A stretch of 64,000 nucleotides of DNA from Bifidobacterium pullorum subsp. gallinarum (GTDB lineage: Bacteria > Actinomycetota > Actinomycetes > Actinomycetales > Bifidobacteriaceae): the NCBI RefSeq assembly GCF_000741215.1, contig NZ_JGYX01000007.1, positions 124,001-188,000 of the forward strand. Reading direction: 5' to 3'. Numbering within the stretch: position 1 is the first letter of the stretch; the number at the start of each line of letters is the position of its first letter. Made by a program: the position numbers and the translations under genes. Shown here piece after piece: positions 1-9,134 of this stretch. Below the pieces are notes generated by a model. It saw nothing but the letters and a program-made list of their open reading frames with translations. It was not told where the DNA came from and did no database searches.

Positions 1-801
1 GCGTTCCTGATGAGCTTCCAGATGGTGTTCTTCGCCTACGAGATGATCGAGTTCGTGGGAGTGACCGTCTCCGAGACCAAGAACCCGCGTCAGGTGCTGC
101 CCAAGGCCATCAACCAGATCATCGTGCGCATCCTGATCTTCTACGTGGGCGCGCTGGTGGCGATCATGGCCATCGTGCCGTGGCGCAACTTCACCGCCAA
201 CGAGGACGGCTCGTTCGCCTCCCCGTTCATCATGGTGTTCCAGTACGCGGGTCTCAACTGGGCCTCGGCGCTTGTGTTCTTCGTGGTCATCACGGCCGCC
301 AGCTCGGCGTTGAACTCGCTGCTGTATTCCGCCGGCCGCCATCTGTACCAGATCGCCTCGGAGTCGCATTCGCCCACTCTGCAGAAGGTCGGTGTCGTCT
401 CCTCGCACAAGGTGCCGGCACGTGCGATCCTGGTCTCCGCGGCGCTGATCATGCTCTCGCCGGTCATCAACGCGTTCCCGCAGGTCTCCAGCGCGTTCGT
501 GCTGTTCTCGTCCGCGTCCAGCGCCGTGTTCCTGTTCATCTACATCCTGACGATGGTGGCGCACCGCAAGTACCGCCAGTCCCCGGACTTCGCCGCCGAC
601 GGGTTCGTCATGCCCGCATGGCGGGTCACGAACACCATCGCCATCGCGTTCTTCGTGTTCGTGTACGCCACCCTGTTCCTGGCCGACGACACGCGAGGCT
701 CAGGCATAGCGGGCCTGGTCTGGCTCGTGCTGTTCGGCGGCTACTGTCTGCTGCACGAGCACTTCCAGAACCGCGACCTCAAGGGTGCCTTGGGCCGCTG
801 A
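1..801 (+). CDS. Amino-acid permease, APC superfamily (3' part)
   Basis: C-terminal part of an amino-acid/proton symporter; the reading frame is open from base 1, so the gene starts outside the window. About 266 residues with roughly seven hydrophobic segments are visible. The motif VSETKNPRQVLPKAINQI near the left edge and the A-G-R-x-L-Y sequence after a helix are typical of the CycA/AnsP/GabP branch of the family, which imports D-alanine, D-serine, glycine or related amino acids. Substrate cannot be assigned from this fragment. The protein ends in a charged cytoplasmic tail (HFQNRDLKGALGR). The next gene is convergent. Confidence 0.85.
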   Translation, partial: AFLMSFQMVFFAYEMIEFVGVTVSETKNPRQVLPKAINQIIVRILIFYVGALVAIMAIVPWRNFTANEDGSFASPFIMVFQYAGLNWASALVFFVVITAASSALNSLLYSAGRHLYQIASESHSPTLQKVGVVSSHKVPARAILVSAALIMLSPVINAFPQVSSAFVLFSSASSAVFLFIYILTMVAHRKYRQSPDFAADGFVMPAWRVTNTIAIAFFVFVYATLFLADDTRGSGIAGLVWLVLFGGYCLLHEHFQNRDLKGALGR

Positions 802-874
802 CGACCCGGATGATGCGGGAATGCATCTTACGCCTGGCCTATGCGCGACGTCGCAGCCGGTGCACCTGCGGGGG

Positions 875-1363
875 CTACTCGCCTTGGGCCGATGCCCCGA
901 AGGCCTCGTCGATCTGCTCCTGGGTGGGGCGGGCACCGTCCGGGCCGCATAGCGATAGGTAGGTGGCGAATTCGTTCATCCGGTCCACGAGTTGACGGGT
1001 GTGCTCCTCGCCCATCTGGGAGAACACCCAGCAGACGGTGGAGCAGAGCACCTCGAAGTTGCGTTGGTCCGCGGCCCGACCCGCCTCGGTCATGTTGACC
1101 AGCGTGACGCGGCGATCGTTCGGATCGGTGGTGCGGGTGATGAACCCCTTCTTCTCCAGGGACGCGAGCACCGCGGAGATGCGGCCTGATGTGGTGTCGG
1201 CGGCGGCGGCCAACTGTGAGGGCGTGCGTGTGCCGTGCACGGCCAATTCGTGGAGGACCAGCGGCTCGCCCTTGGTGCTGTGCGTGAGCCGTTCCTGCAT
1301 GGCGGCTCCACGGCCGCGCATGTGCTCGATCAGCTCGTCGAGCGCTTCCTGTTCGAATCCCAT
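875..1363 (-). CDS. MarR-family transcriptional regulator
   Basis: A 162-residue winged-helix repressor. Residues about 36-95 form the MarR core: an HTH (RTPSQLAAAADTTSGRISAVLASLEKKGFI) followed by the wing (TRTTDPNDRRVTLVNMTEAG), where the D-x-R-D/R-R pattern is diagnostic. The C-terminal helix is long enough for dimerisation. The ATG at 1363 follows a GGGAGG ribosome site. It lies between apbE, on the same strand about 130 nt upstream, and the permease gene it converges on. Target genes and ligand are unknown. Confidence 0.9.
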   Translation of the reverse strand: MGFEQEALDELIEHMRGRGAAMQERLTHSTKGEPLVLHELAVHGTRTPSQLAAAADTTSGRISAVLASLEKKGFITRTTDPNDRRVTLVNMTEAGRAADQRNFEVLCSTVCWVFSQMGEEHTRQLVDRMNEFATYLSLCGPDGARPTQEQIDEAFGASAQGE

Positions 1364-1493
1364 GATGTGACGCCTCCCTGCCGGATATCTACCCATGGTA
1401 CCGTGTCTTGCGGCACCGCTCCGGGCGTTTATGCGCGTTTGCGCAGGCGATGGGCCTGCTTGGGCTGAGGGCAGGTTGGGGTGTGTTGGGGCG

Positions 1494-2474
1494 TCATCCG
1501 GTGAACAGCGTGCCGGGGAAATGCCGGCTGCGGGTGGCGACGCGATCGGTGCGGATCGTGACGCAAGCGAAATCGAAGTGTTGGGCGAGCCGTTCCGGGT
1601 CGGTGAGGAACAACGCCGTGGCCAAGCCGTCCGCCAATGCCGTGGGGAAGTATCCGCCGGCGGGACGGTTTGCGCTGCGGGCTGTTCCGCCGGGGCGCAT
1701 GTCCACGACCGCCCAGGTGGCGGCCATATCCGTGACCGGCAGGCCATCCACCGCGTTGAGCAGGTGATGCACCTGTTCGTCGCCTGCCGTCCGCCAATGG
1801 CGACGGCTCGGCGCCGAAGCGGCGATGGCGGCGTGATCGATATGCGCGATACCGACGGCCCGGCTGGTATCGTGCGGGTCCTCCAGCGCCACGGTGATCG
1901 GGGGCGATGTATGCGCCAGGATGTCGCCGCCGGCATCGATGACGAAATCCGGTGCGTATCCCGGTCGTACGGTCGTCTGCTGTGTCAGCATGGCTGCGAT
2001 GAGGTCGACGAGATACCCCTTGCCGCAGGCGCCGAAATCAAGATGGACGGGTCTTGCGGTGACCAGTGTGGTGCCGTGGCGTTCGACGTCATGGCGCCAG
2101 GTCGGATGGGCGACCCAAATCCGTTGGGAATCCGACGTTCCGGTTTCGAAGGCGAGATCGGGGCCGTACCCCAAGCGTGCCAAGGCGGCGCCCACGCAGG
2201 GGTCGATCGCGTCATCCGTCGCCTCGCACAGCCGTTCGTAGAGGTCGAACAGCGGTTCGCACCAGTCCGGAAAATCGAAACTGCCGCCATGCGCGGCGCC
2301 GGCCATCGCGGCGAGTATCGAGTCGGATCGGAACCGTGACAGCGTGCGTTCGTACTCGTCGACGAACGCACGTATCGACGTGTCGTCCATGGGAGCCGTC
2401 GATTGGACGACAAGACCGGTGCCCAGCGTGTCGGGCAGAATCAACGAGTGGGGAAACGCCATGCCGGCCATCAT
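1494..2474 (-). CDS. apbE: FAD:protein FMN transferase (ApbE)
   Basis: Attaches FMN from FAD to a threonine in target flavoproteins through a phosphodiester bond. Family signs are the N-terminal G-T-G-L, the D-F-G-A-C-G-K-G-Y-L-V-D segment, the I-D-A-G-G-D metal/FAD region, and H-H-L-L-N-A-V-D-G-L-P in place of the usual H-I-I-D-P-x-T-G. No signal peptide is visible: the domain starts within about 15 residues, although many ApbE proteins are exported. Tandem ATGs lie at 2474 and 2471; an in-frame TTG at 2519 and ATG at 2462 are alternatives, none with a strong ribosome site. It is divergent from the iron cluster, whose last gene encodes an FMN_bind lipoprotein, its likely substrate. Confidence 0.87.
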   Translation of the reverse strand: MMAGMAFPHSLILPDTLGTGLVVQSTAPMDDTSIRAFVDEYERTLSRFRSDSILAAMAGAAHGGSFDFPDWCEPLFDLYERLCEATDDAIDPCVGAALARLGYGPDLAFETGTSDSQRIWVAHPTWRHDVERHGTTLVTARPVHLDFGACGKGYLVDLIAAMLTQQTTVRPGYAPDFVIDAGGDILAHTSPPITVALEDPHDTSRAVGIAHIDHAAIAASAPSRRHWRTAGDEQVHHLLNAVDGLPVTDMAATWAVVDMRPGGTARSANRPAGGYFPTALADGLATALFLTDPERLAQHFDFACVTIRTDRVATRSRHFPGTLFTG

Positions 2475-2641
2475 AGAATCGCCCGGACGGACGCGCCAGA
2501 TGTCCGCAATATGAGACAAATAACAGCGTATTGTAGGCTCGCATTACCTCGCAGCGAACCAAAAGTCAAGTCTTTTCATTTCGGATAACACCCCATAGGT
2601 TGAGAAGCACATCGATCCGCAACAACCTGAAGGGGCCCGAC

Positions 2642-4363
2642 ATGACCAGAACCATGACCCGAATCGGTGCCGCACTGCTCGGCCTGATACTGACGGCCGC
2701 CGCCGCGCTGTCGCTCATGATTCCCGCAGTCGCGGACGAGCCGGCCGACCCCGAATCATGGATGCAGATCGCCCAGACAATCGTCGCGGACCTCGACGCA
2801 GGCGTCGCCGAATACGTTGACGGCGACCACGCGGGTGCGGCCTCCGCGTTCAACGTCGCATACAACACCGACTACGTGGCCTCCAACTTCGCCAAGGTCG
2901 TCAACGACACCATCGGCGCGGACCGATACCAGAACCAGCGCCGGCAATTCCAGGATCTGCAGCGCCTCGTCTACCAGCAGAATCGCCGGATCGACATCGA
3001 GACCCTGCGCGACGCGCTCGCTGACGATGTCAGGGAATGCGGCGCCACGTTGGATGGGAACAGTGAACTGAGCGATCCGCGCGACTACGCGCGGATGCGC
3101 GAGGAACAGACCGCCAAGGAACGCGAGGCGTTGGATGCCGCCAAGGTGCACAAGAACGAGGGCATCGGCACCCGCTCCTGGTCGGATGTTGCCGCGGAAA
3201 TGGTGGCCGTGCTCGACGATTCGCTGGCCGCCGGCGAATCCGGAGACGGGGAGCGAGGCGCGGAACTCGTCAATGAGGCCTACTACCAGTACTACGAAAA
3301 GCTGGGGTTCGAGAAGAACGTGATGAACGCCATCGGCGGCAGCCGCGTCTCCAAGGTGGAAAGCACGTTCAAGGAAAGCCGTAAGGCCATGGTCGCCGGA
3401 GACACCGCGGATGCGAAAGCTCATGTCGACGAGTTGAAGACGATGCTCGTCGAGGACGCCGCAGCGCTGGACGGCGGTGCCGGCAGCGAGGTCGGCGGGT
3501 TCACACGCCTGATCACCAGCTCGTTCGGTCAGGCGTTCCTGATCCTGATCCGCGAGGGACTGGAGGCCCTGCTCGTCGTCGCGGCGATCATCGCTTATCT
3601 GGTCAAATCCGGCAACCGCCGTCTGGTGCGGTGGATCTACCTGGGCGTCGTGGCCGGCCTGGCCGCATCGGGGGTCATCGCCGCGGTGTTCATGGCGTTG
3701 TTCGGTGGCAGCGGACCGCAGCAGGAGATCATGGAAGGCGTGTGCGCGCTCGTGGCGATGGGCATGCTGCTGTACACCAGCAACTGGATGCTCAACAAAT
3801 CCAGCGTCGACGCGTGGAACCGGTACATCCGGGCCAAAACCGAAGCCGCCGTCGCACGCATCGGCGGCACGGCGGGCACCGACCCCACACCGGAACGTCT
3901 GGGAGCGGCCGGCATCGTCTCGCTCGCCCTGCTGAGCTTCCTGGCGGTCTTCCGCGAAGGTGCCGAAACGGTGATCTTCTACCAGTCGATCTACTCGATG
4001 ACACAGGACGCCAGCGGCATGTGGATCGGCGGCATCACCGCGGCGGTTGTGCTGATCGGCGTCTTCCTGCTCATCCGGTTCACATCGGTGCGCATCCCGA
4101 TCAGACCGTTCTTCATCGTCACTTCGGTGCTGCTGGCCGTGCTTGTCGTGATCTTCGCGGGCGGCGGCGTGCACTCGCTGATCGAAGGTGATGCGCTGGG
4201 CGGCATCTACCTGGAAGGCTTCCCGACGAACGACTGGCTCGGCCTGTACCCCTATGTCGAAACGCTGGCCGCGCAAGGCATTGCGTTGGCTGCCGTGCTC
4301 GCGCTGTTCGCCATCGGTGCGGCCAGGCAGGCGAAGACCCGCCGCGCCGAACGGATGGCGTAG
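2642..4363 (+). CDS. bfeU: FTR1-family iron permease
   Basis: A 573-residue high-affinity iron permease. It has a signal peptide (residues 1-30), a long extracytoplasmic helical domain (30-285) and then seven membrane segments. Both REGxE motifs that carry iron in FTR1/EfeU proteins are present: R-E-G-L-E-A from residue 304 and R-E-G-A-E-T from residue 438. The ATG at 2642 has GAAGGGG seven bases upstream; upstream in-frame codons lack this. It is the first gene of a seven-gene same-strand run, and order and content match the bfeUO-sif iron-uptake loci of bifidobacteria and the Campylobacter p19 locus. It probably imports iron delivered by the next gene product. Confidence 0.9.
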   Translation: MTRTMTRIGAALLGLILTAAAALSLMIPAVADEPADPESWMQIAQTIVADLDAGVAEYVDGDHAGAASAFNVAYNTDYVASNFAKVVNDTIGADRYQNQRRQFQDLQRLVYQQNRRIDIETLRDALADDVRECGATLDGNSELSDPRDYARMREEQTAKEREALDAAKVHKNEGIGTRSWSDVAAEMVAVLDDSLAAGESGDGERGAELVNEAYYQYYEKLGFEKNVMNAIGGSRVSKVESTFKESRKAMVAGDTADAKAHVDELKTMLVEDAAALDGGAGSEVGGFTRLITSSFGQAFLILIREGLEALLVVAAIIAYLVKSGNRRLVRWIYLGVVAGLAASGVIAAVFMALFGGSGPQQEIMEGVCALVAMGMLLYTSNWMLNKSSVDAWNRYIRAKTEAAVARIGGTAGTDPTPERLGAAGIVSLALLSFLAVFREGAETVIFYQSIYSMTQDASGMWIGGITAAVVLIGVFLLIRFTSVRIPIRPFFIVTSVLLAVLVVIFAGGGVHSLIEGDALGGIYLEGFPTNDWLGLYPYVETLAAQGIALAAVLALFAIGAARQAKTRRAERMA

Positions 4364-4408
4364 GCAACCATACCCCTATCCAACAACCAACCAGAAAGAG
4401 AGAACACC

Positions 4409-5047
4409 ATGACCACCAAGAAAACGCTGGCAACCCTGCTGGGCCTGTTGCTCGCCGGATCGCTGAGCATGGCGACCGCGGCGTGCGGCGATACCGGTGA
4501 CGCAAACACCGACTCGGGTGTCGACGCCGCGTCGCAGACCGAGGGTGCCGCCGACCCCGCGGATACCGGTGCCGGCTTCGAGGAGATTCCGATCGGCACC
4601 GATGTGGAGCTGGAGGGCGAGATCAACGCCGCCGCGGTCTATTTCCAGCCGATTGATATGGAACCCGCCGGCATGGGCTTGAGCGCCGCGGAGTCGAACC
4701 TGCATCTGGAAGCCGACATCACCGCGTTGGAAGGCAACGATCTGGGATATGGGGCCGGCGATTTCGTGCCCGGCCTGACCGTGGACTACGTCATCACCGA
4801 CAAGAACGATCCGTCCAATACGCAGGAGGGCACGTTCATGGAGATGGTCGCCTCCGACGGTCCGCATTACGGCGGCAACATCGCCTTGGACAAGGACGGC
4901 GAATACACGCTGACGTTCAAGATCCACTCCCCGGCCGAGAACGGCTGGATGCTGCACACCGATCCGGAGACCGGCGTGACCGGCCGCTGGTGGAACGAGC
5001 CGCTGGAAGCCACCTTCGACTGGGACTACACCGTCCACCAGTGGTGA
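4409..5047 (+). CDS. bfeO: P19/Tp34-family iron-binding lipoprotein
   Basis: A 212-residue exported metal-binding protein. The signal peptide ends in a lipobox (A-T-A-A-C, Cys26), predicting a lipoprotein on the outer face of the membrane. An acidic Ser/Thr/Asp linker (27-60) is followed by the Tp34/P19 immunoglobulin-like fold, with Met/His/Glu residues (PIDMEPAGMG, NLHLEADI, DGPHYGGNI, GWMLHTDPETGVTGRWW) of the kind that coordinate copper and iron in this family. It probably captures ferrous iron for the FTR1 permease 45 nt upstream. A GAAAGAGAG site precedes the ATG. Confidence 0.9.
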   Translation: MTTKKTLATLLGLLLAGSLSMATAACGDTGDANTDSGVDAASQTEGAADPADTGAGFEEIPIGTDVELEGEINAAAVYFQPIDMEPAGMGLSAAESNLHLEADITALEGNDLGYGAGDFVPGLTVDYVITDKNDPSNTQEGTFMEMVASDGPHYGGNIALDKDGEYTLTFKIHSPAENGWMLHTDPETGVTGRWWNEPLEATFDWDYTVHQW

Positions 5048-5117
5048 CCGCTCGCCCGCTGAGGGCGGGATTGCGGCCATTGGCCGCACTTGAGAGAAGA
5101 CGAACGAAAGGATGATC

Positions 5118-6476
5118 ATGCTCGGGCAATTCAACCAGGCGCTTTCCGGCACCATCGGCCCATGCCTGCTGGTGATGAGCCTGAGCGTGCTGCTCACCGT
5201 AGGGGAAGGCCGTAACCGGCCGGCCAGTCGCCGGTGGCGCGCGATCGGCGTCGCCATCGGCCTGGCCGCAGCCGTGGTCTTCGCCATACTGCGCGGCACC
5301 GCCATCCTCAATCGGCGGTCCACCGTGAACCTGCCGACGCTGATCCTCGGCGTGATCCTCGACGTCGCGCTGATTGCGGTAATCGTTCGCTCCCGGAGCA
5401 TCGTCGGACGGTGGCGACGGACATCCGCAAGCCGCGTTTCCGTAGACGAGATGGGCGATGCGTCGGTTCGTCGCGCCCGTCTATGGATGAACGTGGCAAA
5501 TGGCGTCGCCGCGGCGGATATCGCGGTCACGATATTCTTCGCGATGCCGGACGTGATCCTGCAGCTGACGAATTTCGTCGACACCGGCGACTCACCGTTC
5601 ACCTCCGATATGCTGCTGCGCGCGTTGGGCTTCCTGCTGGGCATCGGCATGACATTGATCGTGGCGGTGGTGTTCCACACCCTGCGCACCCCCGACATCC
5701 GCCGCGCCTTCACCGCCGCCGCGCTGATCGTCGCCATCCTGCAGTTGGTCATGCACGCCACGGAACTGTTCTCGCTGCTGATGAACATGATGATCCTGGT
5801 GTTGCACGGGCCGGCCTTCCGTGTGCTCATCCTGCTGCACAACCACGAACTGTGGATGACCTATGCACAGGCGCTGGCCTTCCTCATCCCCGCCGTCGCC
5901 TCAATCATCATCGGCCTGCGCACCACGCCGAACGGATGCCGCCTGCCGGGAGACGCCGCAATCCCGCCGTTGAACGAGGCGGGGGTTCGCGCACGCATCG
6001 CCTTCCGCCGTCGAGCCGTGGCCGCCGGCGCGTGGAGCATGGCGGCCGCCATCGCGCTGACAGCGCTGCTCGCATGGGGAACCTACGAACTGAACAAACA
6101 GCCGGTCATCTCCGAACCGGAGGAATACTCGCTTGTGGACGGCGTGGCCACCATCCCCTTCTCCCAAGTGGAGGACGGGCATCTGCATCGTTTCGCATAC
6201 ACGGCGGCCGACGGCACCGAGATGCGGTTCATCATCATCCTCAAGAACGGCGGCGCGTACGGCGTCGGCCTGGACGCCTGCGAAACCTGCGGCGACGCCG
6301 GCTACTACGAGCAGGACGGCAAAATCATCTGCAAACGCTGCGACGTGGCGATCAACCTGGCCACCATCGGGTTCAAAGGCGGCTGCAACCCCATACCGTT
6401 CCCCTACCAGGTCGACGACGGTGCCATCATCATCCACGCCGCCGACCTTGATGCGCTGTCCGCGCACTTCCAATAA
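5118..6476 (+). CDS. DUF2318 membrane redox protein
   Basis: A 452-residue membrane protein with about eight hydrophobic segments in its first 320 residues, then an extracytoplasmic domain. That domain has the DUF2318 signature: C388-x-x-C391-G-D-A-G-Y-Y, I-C-K-R-C-D, N-L-A-T-I-G and G-G-C-N-P-I-P, a cysteine set expected to bind a metal or Fe-S centre. The family travels with P19 and FTR1 (Cj1660 in Campylobacter), so it probably passes electrons to or from iron on the outer face. Of two ATGs at 5112 and 5118, the second is correctly spaced from AAAGG. It corresponds in position to sifA of Bifidobacterium breve. Confidence 0.85.
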   Translation: MLGQFNQALSGTIGPCLLVMSLSVLLTVGEGRNRPASRRWRAIGVAIGLAAAVVFAILRGTAILNRRSTVNLPTLILGVILDVALIAVIVRSRSIVGRWRRTSASRVSVDEMGDASVRRARLWMNVANGVAAADIAVTIFFAMPDVILQLTNFVDTGDSPFTSDMLLRALGFLLGIGMTLIVAVVFHTLRTPDIRRAFTAAALIVAILQLVMHATELFSLLMNMMILVLHGPAFRVLILLHNHELWMTYAQALAFLIPAVASIIIGLRTTPNGCRLPGDAAIPPLNEAGVRARIAFRRRAVAAGAWSMAAAIALTALLAWGTYELNKQPVISEPEEYSLVDGVATIPFSQVEDGHLHRFAYTAADGTEMRFIIILKNGGAYGVGLDACETCGDAGYYEQDGKIICKRCDVAINLATIGFKGGCNPIPFPYQVDDGAIIIHAADLDALSAHFQ

Positions 6477-6491
6477 CGAAAGGAGGTTCCG

Positions 6492-7793
6492 GTGTTCATC
6501 CTGCGCATGATCTTCCGCTCATTCAGCCGGCAGTTCCGGCGACGGCTGCTCGTCGCCATCACCATCTGCCTATCCTCGGCGGTGGCGACGGCCATGCTCG
6601 GCGTCGTCTTCGACGTAGGGGACAAACTCAACGAAGAACTCTCGGCCTACGGCTCCAACATCGTCATCGAACCCAAATCGGACGCGGTGGTCGCCGACCT
6701 GTACGAGACGGTGGACGGCAGCGACACCGAACCGACCTCCTTCCTCAAGGAAAGCGATATCCAGAAGATCAAAACGATCTTCTGGGCATACAACATCACC
6801 AACTTCGCGCCGAAACTCAATCTGCACGCGGACATCACCGCCGGCACCGGCGGCGATGCCGCAACCGTGCCCGTCGTCGGCACCTGGTTCAACACCACAC
6901 TGCATCTGGCCACCGGGGAAACCTCGGTCGTCGGCGTACAAGGTATGCGCTCGTGGTGGACCATCAACGGACGCTGGGCGCGGGACGACGCCGACGAGGC
7001 GATGATTGGCGCGGATCTCGCCGACCAACTGCACATCGACGCCCCGGGTATGACCATCACCCTATCCCGAGGGAATACGGCGGCCACCGTCACCGTCGTC
7101 GGCATCTACGATTCGGGCGACGAGGAAAACGGCGCCGTCTATGTTCCCTCGGCGACGTTGCAGGAACTGAGCGGCCTGACCGACAGTGTCGACGAGGTGG
7201 AGGTCAAAGCACTGACCACACCGGAAAACGACCTGGCACGCAAAGTGTCCCGCAACCCCGCGGCCGTCACCCAGGAGGAATGGGAAACCTGGTATTGCAC
7301 CGCCTACGCCTCGTCGATCGCCTACCAGATCGAGGAGGTGCTCCCCGACGCCGTGGCCAAACAGATTCGCCAGATCTCCGAACTGCAAGGCGATGTACTC
7401 AACAAGACTCGCGCGGTCATGATCGTCATGACCGGCCTGAGCCTGCTCGCCGCAGCCATCGCCGTGGCGAACCTGATGGCCGCCTCGATCACGGAACGGT
7501 CCTCCGAACTCGCGCTGCTCAAGGCGATCGGAGCGACCGACGGCGCGGTGTCGCGGCTCATGCTGTTGGAAACCGCGGTGATCGCACTGATCGGCGCGCT
7601 CGCGGGTGCCGGATTGGGTGTCGGCGCGGCGCAGCTGATCGGACAGGTCGTGTTCGCCTCGTCGATCACGCTACGGCCGATGGTGTTCATCCTGGTGGCC
7701 GTGCTGATCGCCGCGACCGTGCTGGCCGCCTCCTGCTCATCCATCCGTTCGATCCTGGGAGTACGTCCCGCGGAGGTGCTTCATGGCCGCTGA
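6492..7793 (+). CDS. ABC transporter permease, FtsX/MacB type
   Basis: A 433-residue permease with one N-terminal membrane helix, a large extracytoplasmic MacB-PCD-like domain (about 40-290), then three C-terminal helices of the FtsX domain (T-E-R-S-S-E-L-A-L-L-K-A-I-G-A, the coupling loop that contacts the ATPase). The GTG start at 6492 follows a perfect AAAGGAGG. It overlaps the next permease gene by 11 nt, so the two are translationally coupled and presumably form a heterodimer. Equivalent to Cj1661 and a sif permease by position. Confidence 0.9.
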   Translation: MFILRMIFRSFSRQFRRRLLVAITICLSSAVATAMLGVVFDVGDKLNEELSAYGSNIVIEPKSDAVVADLYETVDGSDTEPTSFLKESDIQKIKTIFWAYNITNFAPKLNLHADITAGTGGDAATVPVVGTWFNTTLHLATGETSVVGVQGMRSWWTINGRWARDDADEAMIGADLADQLHIDAPGMTITLSRGNTAATVTVVGIYDSGDEENGAVYVPSATLQELSGLTDSVDEVEVKALTTPENDLARKVSRNPAAVTQEEWETWYCTAYASSIAYQIEEVLPDAVAKQIRQISELQGDVLNKTRAVMIVMTGLSLLAAAIAVANLMAASITERSSELALLKAIGATDGAVSRLMLLETAVIALIGALAGAGLGVGAAQLIGQVVFASSITLRPMVFILVAVLIAATVLAASCSSIRSILGVRPAEVLHGR

Positions 7794-9036
7794 CCGCAAT
7801 GCCGGGCGTCGTATGACGAACCGGCGCATGTTCCTCACCATGGTGTTCGGGGCGGTATTCCGCCGCCGTTCGCGTGCCATCATGGCCGTGGTCGCCTCGA
7901 TGGTCGGCACCGTCACACTGTTCGGGCTGGCCGCGATCTGCCTGACCGTGCCGCAGCAGATGGGCGACGAGATGCGGGCGTACGGCGCGAATCTCATCGT
8001 CACCGGTCCGCAAGGAGGCATGGACGACGACGTCGTCCGTACTGTCGAAACGCAGGTGCGGGCCGCGGCGGAGGCGGACGCGGCGACCTACCGGTATGAA
8101 ACCGTACGCGTCAACGCGGCATCGTATGTGTTGGCCGGCATCGACGTCGACGCGACGCGCGCGCTCAACCGGCATTGGGTCGTCGACGGCGACTGGCCAA
8201 GCGATGGGCAGGTATTGGTCGGTTCGGATGCGGCCGAAGCGATGAGCCTGCAGATCGGCGACACCGTGACCATCGGATACCGCGCGGACAATGCGGGCGC
8301 TCCCGGCGACGCCGGCGGCGGAACCTCGTCGGAGGATTCCTCGGGCAGCGTCGCGGGGCAGATGAGGGACGGCCGTGTGTCCACCGACATCCTGGAAACC
8401 GGCGGCGTCGGGTATCGCGTGGCCGGAATCCTGGAAACCGGCGGCAACGAGGACGGCATCATCTACGCGACCGTGGACGACATCGTCGCGTTGGCGGGCG
8501 ACCGTGGACCGGACGTCATCGAATTCGCCTCACAGGCCGATGACGGGCATCTCGAAGCCCTCGCCGATGCGATCAACGACGGCGAACTGGGCGTGAGCGC
8601 ACAGCGCGTATCCCGGATGACCTCGTCGAACCGCCGCATCATCGCCATGCTGCAGACGCTGTTCTGGTTCGTTTCGGCGGTGGTGCTCGCGCTGACGCTC
8701 GTGGGCGTATCGACCACCATGTCGTCGATCGTCTCCCAGAGGCGCAATGAGATCGGCCTGCGCAGGGCGCTCGGAGCCACAACGCGTTCCGTGGTGGCCG
8801 AGTTTGCCGCCGAATCGGCGTTGTATGGCATGGCCGGCGGCCTGTGTGGTGTCGGTTTGGGGTATGCGCTGGCGCGTGCACTGTGCCGGATGGTGTTCGA
8901 CCGAACATTGGATTTCAGCGTGGCGTTGGGTTCCGCATCGGTGGCGCTGAGCGTGGCGGTGGCGGTGGCGGCGTCGACTCCGCCGATTCGGAACGCCACG
9001 CGCATTGACCCGGCCGTGGTGCTGCGGGAGGAATGA
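7783..9036 (+). CDS. ABC transporter permease, FtsX/MacB type (second subunit)
   Basis: A 417-residue FtsX-type permease with an N-terminal helix, an extracytoplasmic domain (about 45-290) containing a low-complexity Gly/Ser/Asp insert, and three C-terminal helices with the coupling sequence R-R-N-E-I-G-L-R-R-A-L-G-A. The start at 7783 has GGAGGTG at the right distance inside the end of the previous gene. Partner of the upstream permease and of the ATPase downstream. MacB/LolCDE-like permeases work mechanically on extracytoplasmic proteins rather than moving small solutes, so this unit may act on the lipoproteins of the cluster; that is inference. Confidence 0.9.
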   Translation: MAADRNAGRRMTNRRMFLTMVFGAVFRRRSRAIMAVVASMVGTVTLFGLAAICLTVPQQMGDEMRAYGANLIVTGPQGGMDDDVVRTVETQVRAAAEADAATYRYETVRVNAASYVLAGIDVDATRALNRHWVVDGDWPSDGQVLVGSDAAEAMSLQIGDTVTIGYRADNAGAPGDAGGGTSSEDSSGSVAGQMRDGRVSTDILETGGVGYRVAGILETGGNEDGIIYATVDDIVALAGDRGPDVIEFASQADDGHLEALADAINDGELGVSAQRVSRMTSSNRRIIAMLQTLFWFVSAVVLALTLVGVSTTMSSIVSQRRNEIGLRRALGATTRSVVAEFAAESALYGMAGGLCGVGLGYALARALCRMVFDRTLDFSVALGSASVALSVAVAVAASTPPIRNATRIDPAVVLREE

Positions 9037-9134
9037 CGGTCCATGACAGGTTTTCCGGCCGGACCGCAGGGCGACGAGTCGTTCGATCGGATTGCGATTT
9101 CGTTCATCCATTCACGACAGGGAAAGGACAAGGC

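Noticed and set aside
2520-2600. DtxR/IdeR iron box between apbE and the iron permease
   Set aside because: GTAGGCTCGCATTACC is reminiscent, but the arms match the TTAGGTTAGGCTAACCTAA consensus poorly; not enough to call.
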